A DNA stretch of 15,176 nucleotides from an uncultured Bacilli bacterium (GTDB lineage: Bacteria; Bacillota_I; Bacilli_A; RFN20; CAG-826): NCBI GenBank assembly GCA_944358755.1, contig CALVRY010000020.1, positions 1 through 15,176 of the forward strand. Reading direction: 5' to 3'. How positions within the stretch are numbered: position 1 is the stretch's first letter; each line of letters begins with the position of its first letter. This document shows positions 7,627 through 14,244 of this stretch, in pieces. Position numbers and translations under genes: made by a program. Under the pieces are notes generated by a model. It was not told the DNA's origin, did not search any database, and saw only the letters and a program-made list of their open reading frames with translations.

Positions 7627-8238
7627 TTAAGCCAAAGCTTCAACTAGGAATTTTATAGCTAAGCCAACAAAGATAAGCCCACTAACAAATGGAGCAAATC
7701 TCTCAATATATTTACCAATAAATTTACCAAAAACAGTAGTTAAAAATGAAAGAATAAAAGTAATTACACCAATCATTGTAAAAACAATTATTGCATCTGT
7801 TATAACAGGTAAACTGCCAACTAATGAAAAACCAACTGATAATGCATCAATTGAAGTTGCAATTGATTGCATAAATATCTCTAAAGGTTTTACTTTTTTT
7901 GAAACGACTTCTGTATTTTCTTCGTTATTTTCACCGTTTTTCTTTTCTCTTCTTGAAACAATTAAATCTTTTGTGCCATCAAATAAAGATTTTAGACCTA
8001 ATAAAAGCATAACCGCAAAAGCAATCCACGGAATATAAGGCAAAATAATATCTGAAATTGCGTATCCAACAAAATACCCAATTAAAGGCATTAAAAATTG
8101 CGCTACGCCAAAACATAGCGCAATAATTAAACATTTTGGAATTTTTATATCGTGTTCTTTTATGCCATCACTTGCTCCAGCGCACATTGCATCTGCAGCC
8201 ATAGTTACAGATAATATAAAACTTTCCAAAAAACTCAT
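7627..8238 (-). CDS. mntP: MntP-family manganese efflux pump (putative)
   Basis: The 203-residue membrane protein has about six hydrophobic segments. Two repeated half-domains each carry the conserved Asp of the family: MAADAMCAG with Asp16 and TSIDALSVG with Asp131. These acidic residues lie in membrane helices and are needed for Mn2+ export in characterised MntP proteins. The charged loop at 96-117 separates the halves. Length is close to the usual 180-200. The ATG (8236-8238) has no SD, and a TAAAAT box ends 7 nt upstream. No yybP-ykoY manganese riboswitch fits in the 49-nt gap after proS. It probably shares a transcript with proS upstream and perhaps with the DUF3137 genes downstream. Mn specificity is inferred from family. 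Confidence 0.85.
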   Translation of the reverse strand: MSFLESFILSVTMAADAMCAGASDGIKEHDIKIPKCLIIALCFGVAQFLMPLIGYFVGYAISDIILPYIPWIAFAVMLLLGLKSLFDGTKDLIVSRREKKNGENNEENTEVVSKKVKPLEIFMQSIATSIDALSVGFSLVGSLPVITDAIIVFTMIGVITFILSFLTTVFGKFIGKYIERFAPFVSGLIFVGLAIKFLVEALA

Positions 8239-8245
8239 AGCACAT

Positions 8246-8275
8246 ATTTTACATTTAATATGTGGTTAGAGGTAA
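8246..8275 (-). promoter_or_regulatory. Possible mntP promoter
   Basis: On the minus strand a weak -35-like TTACCT (plus 8270-8275) is followed after 18 nt by TAAAAT (plus 8246-8251). The -10 ends 7 nt before the ATG, so a transcript would start at or next to the start codon. It lies in the 49-nt gap after proS. Only the -10 box is convincing. Confidence 0.35.
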
Positions 8276-8287
8276 CTAATTTCCTTT

Positions 8288-9715
8288 TTAATATGCTTTT
8301 GCAAAATATACAACGTATTTTGCTTTTTTGCCACAAACTGGACAAACTTCATCAAATGCAATTTGATCAAATGGCATACATCTTGCTGTGGCGTTTGTAT
8401 CTTCTTTAATTTTATTTTCACAAGCTTCATCACCACACCACATCATCTTGCAATAGCCGCCTTTATTAACGATTTCTTTAACTTCGTCATAAGTATGAGC
8501 TTCTTTGATATTTGCGAGAAGATTATGTAAAGCTGCATTGTACATTTCTTCATGTACTTTTTTGAATAAAGATTCACAAGTTTCAACGATATTATCAAGA
8601 GAATATCTTTCTTTTGTGCCATCATTTCTCTTATGAATCATACATGAATTTTGCGCTAAATCTTTTGGTCCAATTTCAAGTCTTAGTGGAACACCTTTCA
8701 TTTCATATTCAGCAAATTTCCATCCTGGAGTCTTATCGGATGCATCAAATTTAACTCTAATACCAGCATTTTCTAATTTTTCTTTAACTTCGTTACATTT
8801 TGCAACGACACCTGGTTCATTCATCTTAATTGGAACAATAACTACTTGAATTGGAGCAACAAATGGAGGCAATACAAGTCCATTGTCATCTCCATGCACC
8901 ATAATTAAAGCGCCAATTAAACGAGTTGAAACACCCCAACTTGTTTGGAAAGGTGTTTTAATTTTGCCATCTTTATCAAGATATTGAATTCCAAAAGCTT
9001 TAGCAAAACCATCCCCAAAGAAATGAGTTGTGCCACTTTGAAGTGCCTTTCCATCGTGCATTAAAGCTTCAATAGAATATGTTTCTAAAGCGCCAGCAAA
9101 TTTTTCTTTTTCGGTTTTTCTTCCCTTAACAAATGGGATAGCAAGTAAATCTTTTCCACATTTATCGTAAATTTCTAGCATGCGTAAAGTTTCTTGTCTT
9201 GCTTCATGTTCTGTTGCATGCATTGTATGGCCTTCTTGCCATAAGAATTCACTACCTCTTAAGAAAGGACGGGTTGTTTTTTCCCATCTAACAACAGAGC
9301 ACCATTGATTATAAAGTTTTGGTAAGTCTCTATAACTTTTAATAATGTGAGCATAATGTTCGCAAAAAACACATTCACTGGTTGGTCTAATGATGAGTTT
9401 ATCTTGAAGTTCTTGCCCTCCACCTACTGTAGCAACAAGACATTCTGGAGCAAATCCAGCAATGTGGTCTTTTTCTTTTTGAAATAAAGATTCAGAAATG
9501 ACAAGAGGCATGTAAATATTTTCATGACCTGTTTTCTTGAATTCACTATCTAAATATTTTTGGATTTGTTCCCAAATAGCATAGCCATAAGGTCTATAAA
9601 TAATAAAACCTTTGACATTGCTATAATCCATTAATTCAGCTTTTTTACATACATCAGTATACCATTGGGCAAAATCTTCATCTCTACTTGTAATTGATTT
9701 GTTTTTAATATCCAT
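8288..9715 (-). CDS. proS: Prolyl-tRNA synthetase, archaeal/eukaryotic-type without editing insert
   Basis: This 475-residue class II enzyme charges tRNA-Pro with proline in the cytoplasm. Motif 1 lies around RPYGYAIWEQ (41-50) and RPTSE at 110-114. Motif 2 is RWEKTTRPFLRGSEF (143-157), and motif 3 includes GVSTRLIG (261-268) with Arg265. The anticodon-binding domain covers about 285-400. The C-terminal domain has four metal-binding cysteines (427, 432, 458 and 461), and the chain ends in Tyr, as is typical of this subtype. The short length and absence of the 180-residue editing insertion separate it from the E. coli type. The SD GTAGGAG precedes the ATG. It begins 9 nt after the 618-aa gene, so the two are almost surely cotranscribed; there is no T-box leader. 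Confidence 0.96.
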   Translation of the reverse strand: MDIKNKSITSRDEDFAQWYTDVCKKAELMDYSNVKGFIIYRPYGYAIWEQIQKYLDSEFKKTGHENIYMPLVISESLFQKEKDHIAGFAPECLVATVGGGQELQDKLIIRPTSECVFCEHYAHIIKSYRDLPKLYNQWCSVVRWEKTTRPFLRGSEFLWQEGHTMHATEHEARQETLRMLEIYDKCGKDLLAIPFVKGRKTEKEKFAGALETYSIEALMHDGKALQSGTTHFFGDGFAKAFGIQYLDKDGKIKTPFQTSWGVSTRLIGALIMVHGDDNGLVLPPFVAPIQVVIVPIKMNEPGVVAKCNEVKEKLENAGIRVKFDASDKTPGWKFAEYEMKGVPLRLEIGPKDLAQNSCMIHKRNDGTKERYSLDNIVETCESLFKKVHEEMYNAALHNLLANIKEAHTYDEVKEIVNKGGYCKMMWCGDEACENKIKEDTNATARCMPFDQIAFDEVCPVCGKKAKYVVYFAKAY

Positions 9716-9724
9716 AATTTTCTC

Positions 9725-11581
9725 CTACTTTTTATACATATTTGAAAGTTTTTTACTTACTTTTTTCTTAATTGGTATCAAAACACTTGACGGTTCACTC
9801 AATACTTTAGTTGCGAAGGTATAAATACCTTTTTTAACAAGCAATTCGATTTCTTGCCAACTTTGCGCTTGATACGAAACAATCGGCTTATTAAACTTTG
9901 CCATCTTGTTATATAAAGCATAAGCATCTTGTACTATTTTATGATCTACCTTGAAATTAGCAGGTAAATTCGAATTTATAAAGAATCCATCAAAACCTGT
10001 ATAAGTTTTTTCTCTTAAGATGTAATCACCAACATTGATATTAAGATAAATTTCATATCCTCTATCTTTAAGTAAATTGATGTGGTTTTTAAATTGTTCC
10101 CTTAAAGCGTCACTATCTTTATCGTTATCGATAGAAATTAAATCGTTATTATTTAAAACTAAAATAAGATTTAAATTATCAATTCCACTCATATGAGGGA
10201 AGTTTCTAACCATGAATTCAATTTCATTAAACGAGATAAAATAGGCAAGTTTTGTGGTGATATTTTCCTTTTCATCGTTAAAAACAGGAACAACATCACG
10301 CACAATAAGCGAATATAACTCTTTATTTAAATTGTATTTAACTGCGTTAGTTTTAACTTCATCAAGGGTTTTAAAAATCGACATTTTTGGCTCTATTACA
10401 GCAATATATGCCGGAGTCATAACTCTAACATTTGCAATTCTAAAGATTGGTAAGAAGTTAATGTTTAATAAATTGAGACGAATGATCTTAGCAACTTCGG
10501 CTTTATAGGAATCTTCAATATTTTGATTATTACCATATTCTTCGTTATAAACTAAATATTTGTGTTGTCCTTCTTTTGCTAAACTATTTAAACTTTTAAG
10601 AATTCGTACACTTTTAATAAAGTCTTTATCTAATTTATTGATTTGACCAGCTGTAATTGTGTAATCATAAAAGGCATTTAATCCTTTAATTTCTAAAACA
10701 TAGTCAATCGATTTGATTTTGCGTTTTAAATCGTTAGTGATTTTACCGATTGTACTGATATTTTTCGATGTAAGAGAAATGTCACTATTTCTACATCTAA
10801 TCATTACTAATTCTAGAGCCTCTGAATCACTAAAAACATAGTAAACAAGGTGCTTTTTCGCTTTCAAGTTATTATATTTTCGGTAAATATTGTTAAGGAT
10901 TAAATAACGTAATTCGTATTCATTATAAGAAGAAGGCACGTTATTATTTTTGTAAAATTTGATAAAATACATCGCACCATATTTAAATTTATTTAAAGCG
11001 TATTGATGATTAATTTCTTTAATTGAATATACATCTTTAACCATTGTTTCGGTCTCGACGCTCTCATCAACTGGTAAATTAAACAAAAAATGAGCGTTTA
11101 AATATATAATTTTCTCTTTTTTGTTAATTTTCATGCAGCAAAGCATTAATTTATGGGTGTATTTTAAAATATCTTTTCTTGTTAAATCTTTTGTTTTTGA
11201 ATAATTAAAAAGTTTAACTGTATCTTCGCTATCAGCTAAAACTTGTCCACTTATCAAATTAGTTGCCCGTTTATCAAAATTTTCACTATCTTTAGCATAA
11301 AATCTTTTAACAAAATCTTCGTATGAAATATTATCGAGTTCATCTAAAGTTTTGAAATTGATAATTTTTACTTTCCTGTCTTTAAGATTGATGACTAACG
11401 CATTTTCAGTATTGAGCTCGAGTTTAACTTTGTTTTGTAATTGCTTACCATGAATAAAAATATAAACATAAAGAGCAACTGCAATTAAAACGAAAAACAA
11501 AATAACAAGGCCAATCGTCAATAAGAATGTGTTTCCTCTAGTTGCGTCAAAAAGTGTATTCAAAAAATAAGTAAAACTCAT
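9725..11581 (-). CDS. Membrane-anchored protein with degenerate PAS-, GGDEF- and EAL-like domains
   Basis: The protein has 618 residues. One long membrane helix lies at about 18-43. A PAS-like region (57-165) comes next. Residues 195-345 follow the outline of a GGDEF domain (YGAMYFIKFYKNNN, then SDSEALELVMI where the GGDEF loop should be, then YTITAGQI and SLAKEG). Residues 340-605 follow an EAL domain: HKYLVYNEEY, INFLPIFRI for the usual YQPI strand, GYEIYLNINVGDY for the DDFG region, KPIVSYQAQSW for AEGVE, and LSEPSSVLIPI at the end. Every catalytic motif is missing (no GGDEF, EAL, DDFG or AEGVE), so it should not make or break c-di-GMP. It may sense or scaffold. The ATG (11579-11581) is directly preceded by a -10 box and has no SD; an in-frame stop lies two codons upstream, so this start is firm. 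The fold assignment is my pattern match. Confidence 0.6.
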   Translation of the reverse strand: MSFTYFLNTLFDATRGNTFLLTIGLVILFFVLIAVALYVYIFIHGKQLQNKVKLELNTENALVINLKDRKVKIINFKTLDELDNISYEDFVKRFYAKDSENFDKRATNLISGQVLADSEDTVKLFNYSKTKDLTRKDILKYTHKLMLCCMKINKKEKIIYLNAHFLFNLPVDESVETETMVKDVYSIKEINHQYALNKFKYGAMYFIKFYKNNNVPSSYNEYELRYLILNNIYRKYNNLKAKKHLVYYVFSDSEALELVMIRCRNSDISLTSKNISTIGKITNDLKRKIKSIDYVLEIKGLNAFYDYTITAGQINKLDKDFIKSVRILKSLNSLAKEGQHKYLVYNEEYGNNQNIEDSYKAEVAKIIRLNLLNINFLPIFRIANVRVMTPAYIAVIEPKMSIFKTLDEVKTNAVKYNLNKELYSLIVRDVVPVFNDEKENITTKLAYFISFNEIEFMVRNFPHMSGIDNLNLILVLNNNDLISIDNDKDSDALREQFKNHINLLKDRGYEIYLNINVGDYILREKTYTGFDGFFINSNLPANFKVDHKIVQDAYALYNKMAKFNKPIVSYQAQSWQEIELLVKKGIYTFATKVLSEPSSVLIPIKKKVSKKLSNMYKK

Positions 11582-11605
11582 ACTTTAGTATTATATACTA
11601 AAGTA
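11581..11605. promoter_or_regulatory. Perfect palindrome covering the -10 box and start of the 618-aa gene
   Basis: TACTTTAGTA (11581-11590) and TACTAAAGTA (11596-11605) are perfect inverted copies around the 5-nt centre TTATA. On the minus strand TATAAT (plus 11590-11595) sits in the middle and ends 8 nt before the ATG, whose A is plus 11581. A protein bound here would block RNA polymerase; as RNA, the element would be mostly upstream of the transcript. The -35 region is weak. It probably controls the 618-aa gene and proS together. Confidence 0.6.
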
Positions 11606-11690
11606 AGCCAACTAAGTAGTTTTAAGATTTTAAAAGCAGAAATTAATTTAATTTTTCATCAAAAACCCTGCAAAACTCAACTATTTTTTT

Positions 11691-11720
11691 GTTTTCACGA
11701 AAATTTAATTAGTTTTCACG
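11691..11720. repeat. 9-bp direct repeat at the end of the hydrolase gene
   Basis: GTTTTCACG occurs at 11691-11699 and 11712-11720, 21 bp apart. The hydrolase stop codon (11709-11711) lies between the copies. Because 21 is a multiple of 3, loss of one unit would keep the frame and remove the stop, extending the protein by about 15 residues. The 11606-11690 stretch otherwise holds no feature I recognise. Confidence 0.6.
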
Positions 11721-12596
11721 TAAGATTTTGTTTAAGAAATTTACTCTATTTTCTATTGCTTCTTCTACTATTGGCGATGAAGAAACACTATCAAATCCAT
11801 GGTAAGCGCCCTTAATAAAGTGGTATTCAACATCACAATTTTTCTTAATTAATTCATCTTTTAAAGCTATACCTTCATCTCTTAAACAGTCAAATTCACA
11901 AACCTCAATATAAGTTGTAGGAAATTGTTTATAATCAATATTTTTATCTATATTAAGTGTTCCGTTGGCTAAATAAATTTTCCACATCTTTTTATTTAAT
12001 TTACTATTCCAAACACGTGCGTTCGTAAATTTCTTCATCGATTCTGTATCCATTTCAGGATCAACAACAGGAAAATACAAAAGTAAACCTGCTATTTTTT
12101 CGCATCTTTTATAAGCCAAATCTAAAGAAAGAAAACCTCCAGCAGAATCTCCTGCCACACAAATTTTATCTTTTAAAATATGGTATCTTTCACAATTATT
12201 GCAAATATAATCAAATGCTTTTATTGCCTCGTTGTTAGCTGTTGGGTACCTTTTTACAACACTATAATCAACAATTACTCCTATTGAATCAGTTCGATTT
12301 AATATTTCAATAAAGTTGTTTAATTGCCCGGGATTTGTTTTATAACAAAATCCTCCGCCGTGCAAATAAAAATAACATGATTTTTCTCCATCACTATAAT
12401 TTTTAGGATGAACAATAAAAGTGTGAAATTTATGATCTGTTTTTAAAATCAACTTTTTATATTTAATTCTTTTTAGTTTCAATAAAACATTAAGAGAAGG
12501 CATAAAAATTTTAGCCATAAACGCAATAAAACGATTAAATGGCCATTTTATCCTTCCATAATTTTTTAGGTCCATTTTTAAATCTTTTTCATCCAT
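11709..12596 (-). CDS. Alpha/beta hydrolase, HSL-type esterase/lipase family
   Basis: The protein has 295 residues from the ATG at 12594-12596 (a TTG two codons upstream is possible). The oxyanion-hole motif HGGGF lies at 79-83, and the nucleophile elbow GDSAGG at 149-154 with Ser151. Asp236 (CEFDCLRDEG) and His266 (GAYHGFD) complete the catalytic triad. This is the hormone-sensitive-lipase branch, which hydrolyses short acyl or acetyl esters; the natural substrate is unknown. No clear signal peptide is seen, though residues 22-40 are hydrophobic and might associate with membrane. It is preceded by its own promoter with the -10 box 7 nt before the ATG and no SD. Its 3' end carries a direct repeat that contains the stop codon. 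The gene is divergent from the tRNA. Confidence 0.9.
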   Translation of the reverse strand: MDEKDLKMDLKNYGRIKWPFNRFIAFMAKIFMPSLNVLLKLKRIKYKKLILKTDHKFHTFIVHPKNYSDGEKSCYFYLHGGGFCYKTNPGQLNNFIEILNRTDSIGVIVDYSVVKRYPTANNEAIKAFDYICNNCERYHILKDKICVAGDSAGGFLSLDLAYKRCEKIAGLLLYFPVVDPEMDTESMKKFTNARVWNSKLNKKMWKIYLANGTLNIDKNIDYKQFPTTYIEVCEFDCLRDEGIALKDELIKKNCDVEYHFIKGAYHGFDSVSSSPIVEEAIENRVNFLNKILREN

Positions 12597-12603
12597 ACAC
12601 AAA

Positions 12604-12631
12604 ATTATAGGACTATTTTGCTTCTAGTAAA
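12604..12631 (-). promoter_or_regulatory. Promoter of the alpha/beta hydrolase gene (probably leaderless)
   Basis: The minus strand has TTTACT (plus 12626-12631), a 16-nt spacer and TATAAT (plus 12604-12609). The -10 ends 7 nt before the ATG at 12596, so the first transcribed base should be the A of the ATG or its neighbour. The intervening TTTGTGT holds no SD. It overlaps the upstream part of the tRNA promoter on the other strand. Confidence 0.6.
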
Positions 12632-12647
12632 CTGATTTAATCGTATG

Positions 12648-12653
12648 TATAAT
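12648..12653 (+). promoter_or_regulatory. -10 box of the tRNA-Ser promoter
   Basis: TATAAT lies 9 nt before the first base of the tRNA, giving a 5' leader of 2-3 nt. TAGTAA at 12625-12630 is the only -35 candidate at 17 nt and is weak. The same bases carry the -35 of the divergent hydrolase promoter. Confidence 0.5.
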
Positions 12654-12662
12654 AAGTTGCAC

Positions 12663-12753
12663 GGAGAAATACCCAAGTGGCTGAAGGGGTCAGTTTCGAA
12701 AACTGATAGTAGGTTCGCGCCTAGCAGGGGTTCAAATCCCCTTTTCTCCGCCA
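12663..12753 (+). tRNA. tRNA-Ser, anticodon CGA
   Basis: The acceptor stem GGAGAAA (12663-12669) pairs with TTTCTCC, followed by discriminator G and an encoded CCA (12751-12753). The anticodon stem TCAGT/ACTGA (12690-12694 and 12702-12706) encloses loop TTCGAAA with anticodon CGA at 12697-12699, which reads UCG. The T-arm is GGGGTTCAAATCCCC. The long variable arm between the anticodon and T stems is characteristic of class II tRNAs and fits Ser. At 91 nt it has normal length. It is the only plus-strand gene and is followed by an intrinsic terminator. Confidence 0.95.
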
Positions 12754-12780
12754 TTATTAACATATGTTTAAAATTTAAAG

Positions 12781-12805
12781 TCGACCAATTTAGGTCGATT
12801 TTTTT
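12781..12805 (+). terminator. Intrinsic terminator of tRNA-Ser
   Basis: TCGACC (12781-12786) and GGTCGA (12793-12798) form a perfect 6-bp stem with loop AATTTA, followed by seven Ts (12799-12805). It lies 27 nt after the tRNA CCA. On the minus strand the same stem is followed only by CTTTAAATTTT, so it could act weakly on transcripts from the SGNH locus. The rest of 12754-12879 shows no gene. Confidence 0.85.
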
Positions 12806-12879
12806 AAAAATTCCCTACATTTTTTCTAAATGAATTATGAAAAAATACGATATTTATCACTAAATTTAAAGTTTAGTTG

Positions 12880-14244
12880 TTAAAGGCTAACTTTAAAATC
12901 GTTATAAAAAGATCTATAAACTGCATCCGCAATTTGGTAATAACCATTAGTAGTTGGATGGACACCATTTGAACCGATTATTTCCGTTTCTTCATTTCGA
13001 TTGTTAACGGGTTTTCCCGAAGTTGGCATGTTAAAATCCGTGTCGAATTGACCAGCAATATCGATATAATTTACAAATTCTTTATATTTATCCAAATTGG
13101 ATAATTCTTCCAACTTTTTGTTATAATTCATGGCAGTAACAAGCATCCCGTAAGCATCGCCATAAACGCTATTCACATCATAATTTGTCCCCATTCCACC
13201 ATTTTGACTTGGTATTTGAAGGCCCATTAGTCTAATTTTTGCATCGGGAAATTCAGAATGAATTAAATCTAACATTTCTTGTGCATATTTAAAGTGCCCA
13301 TCTCCTAAATTAAAATCAGTTTTAAATTTCTCAGTCATTCCATTCCAAGTTAATAATATATATACGTAATCAATATCTTCATAAGAATTGTTTTCGACAT
13401 AGTTTTTAAAACTAATTTTATTTGTATTTTCATCGAAGAATGGAGATTCTGCTCCCATAAAATTCTGCCATGTCCAACCTGGATATCCTTCAAAGCCAAC
13501 ATTAGGATAATTTGTTGTGGATTTCGTTCCGATGAAATTTAAATAATTTTTAGAGTCTCCAGCAGGATTTCCGCCACTTTCTGCATATCTTCGATAAGCT
13601 TCATTTACCCATATTCCACCAGAAGTTAAACTATCTCCAATGCATAGAATATTTTGTTGTGAGTTTTCTTTTAATGAATTATTAACAATTAATTTTGTTT
13701 TATCACTCCCTAAAAGATTTCGATTATTATCGTATACATTTAAAGTTAATTCGTAAGTTCCAATTTGATTTATAGTAGGTTTCCACTCATAATATCTCGG
13801 AAAAACCTTTCCGTATTTGGTTTTAATCTCAATGTAATAATTATATGGGTTTACCGCTTGAATGACACCTCTATAAAATAGTTGAAAATTATCATTTACA
13901 GCTAAATAATATTCATCTGGTAAATAAACATTCACTTTATCGTGGAGTAAATTATTTAGATATTTGGTTGGCACAAACTTTTTTTCAATTGTGCCCAATT
14001 CTACATAAATATATCTACAAGGCGACCCATATACATCAGTAAAACTTGATAAAGTAAGTGGTTGCTTGCCGTTTGTAATATAGGCTTGGATGCTTTGTGG
14101 TTCGTTATCAGGAATTTTGGCTGCATTCCCGAATTCAGAATAGACATCACAAAATTGATCGCAAGCATATCCAAAATAAAGAAAATCATTATTTTCATTA
14201 ACAAATTCCTTCTCTAATGTCCAAAAAAATCTCCTTTTCTTCAT
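12880..14244 (-). CDS. SGNH/GDSL hydrolase, probably the C-terminal part of a split surface protein
   Basis: The frame has 454 codons. Residues 8-190 form a beta-rich region, then an SGNH esterase domain runs from about 197 to 445. Block I is CIGDSLTSG with Ser205; the block III Asn is probably N301 in LLTWNG; block V is SNGVHP with His429. The usual Asp three residues before that His is Asn426. Such domains remove acyl groups from carbohydrates. The ATG at 14242-14244 lies inside the upstream frame and has no good SD; the text before it (residues 1-7) does not look like a natural N-terminus, while residues 8-35 fit directly onto the upstream frame if one T is removed from T7. It is therefore probably a fragment of one gene. 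The hydrolase fold is certain; an independent start is doubtful. Confidence 0.75.
   Translation of the reverse strand: MKKRRFFWTLEKEFVNENNDFLYFGYACDQFCDVYSEFGNAAKIPDNEPQSIQAYITNGKQPLTLSSFTDVYGSPCRYIYVELGTIEKKFVPTKYLNNLLHDKVNVYLPDEYYLAVNDNFQLFYRGVIQAVNPYNYYIEIKTKYGKVFPRYYEWKPTINQIGTYELTLNVYDNNRNLLGSDKTKLIVNNSLKENSQQNILCIGDSLTSGGIWVNEAYRRYAESGGNPAGDSKNYLNFIGTKSTTNYPNVGFEGYPGWTWQNFMGAESPFFDENTNKISFKNYVENNSYEDIDYVYILLTWNGMTEKFKTDFNLGDGHFKYAQEMLDLIHSEFPDAKIRLMGLQIPSQNGGMGTNYDVNSVYGDAYGMLVTAMNYNKKLEELSNLDKYKEFVNYIDIAGQFDTDFNMPTSGKPVNNRNEETEIIGSNGVHPTTNGYYQIADAVYRSFYNDFKVSL

Noticed and set aside
8239..8287. Manganese riboswitch (yybP-ykoY) upstream of mntP
   Set aside because: The gap is only 49 nt and shows none of the conserved helices; the riboswitch needs about 100 nt.
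8443..8625. 60-codon frame in the minus strand inside proS
   Set aside because: It is an alternative frame of the C-terminal domain of prolyl-tRNA synthetase, with no independent support.
9716..9724. T-box leader in front of proS
   Set aside because: Only 9 nt separate proS from the previous gene, and the upstream gene appears leaderless, so there is no room for a T-box.
12645..12833. Open frame of 62 codons on the plus strand
   Set aside because: It runs across tRNA-Ser and its terminator; the protein is just translated tRNA sequence.
12663..12879. tRNA-Ser as an integration site for the adjacent SGNH locus
   Set aside because: No second copy of the tRNA 3' end (GGGGTTCAAATCCCC...) appears anywhere in the window and no integrase is present, although a partner site could lie to the right.
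14001..14204. Short hydrophobic frame of 67 codons, with GAAGGA near its ATG
   Set aside because: It lies in a third frame within the SGNH coding sequence and ends without any domain; the SD-like bases are part of the upstream gene. Counted as chance.
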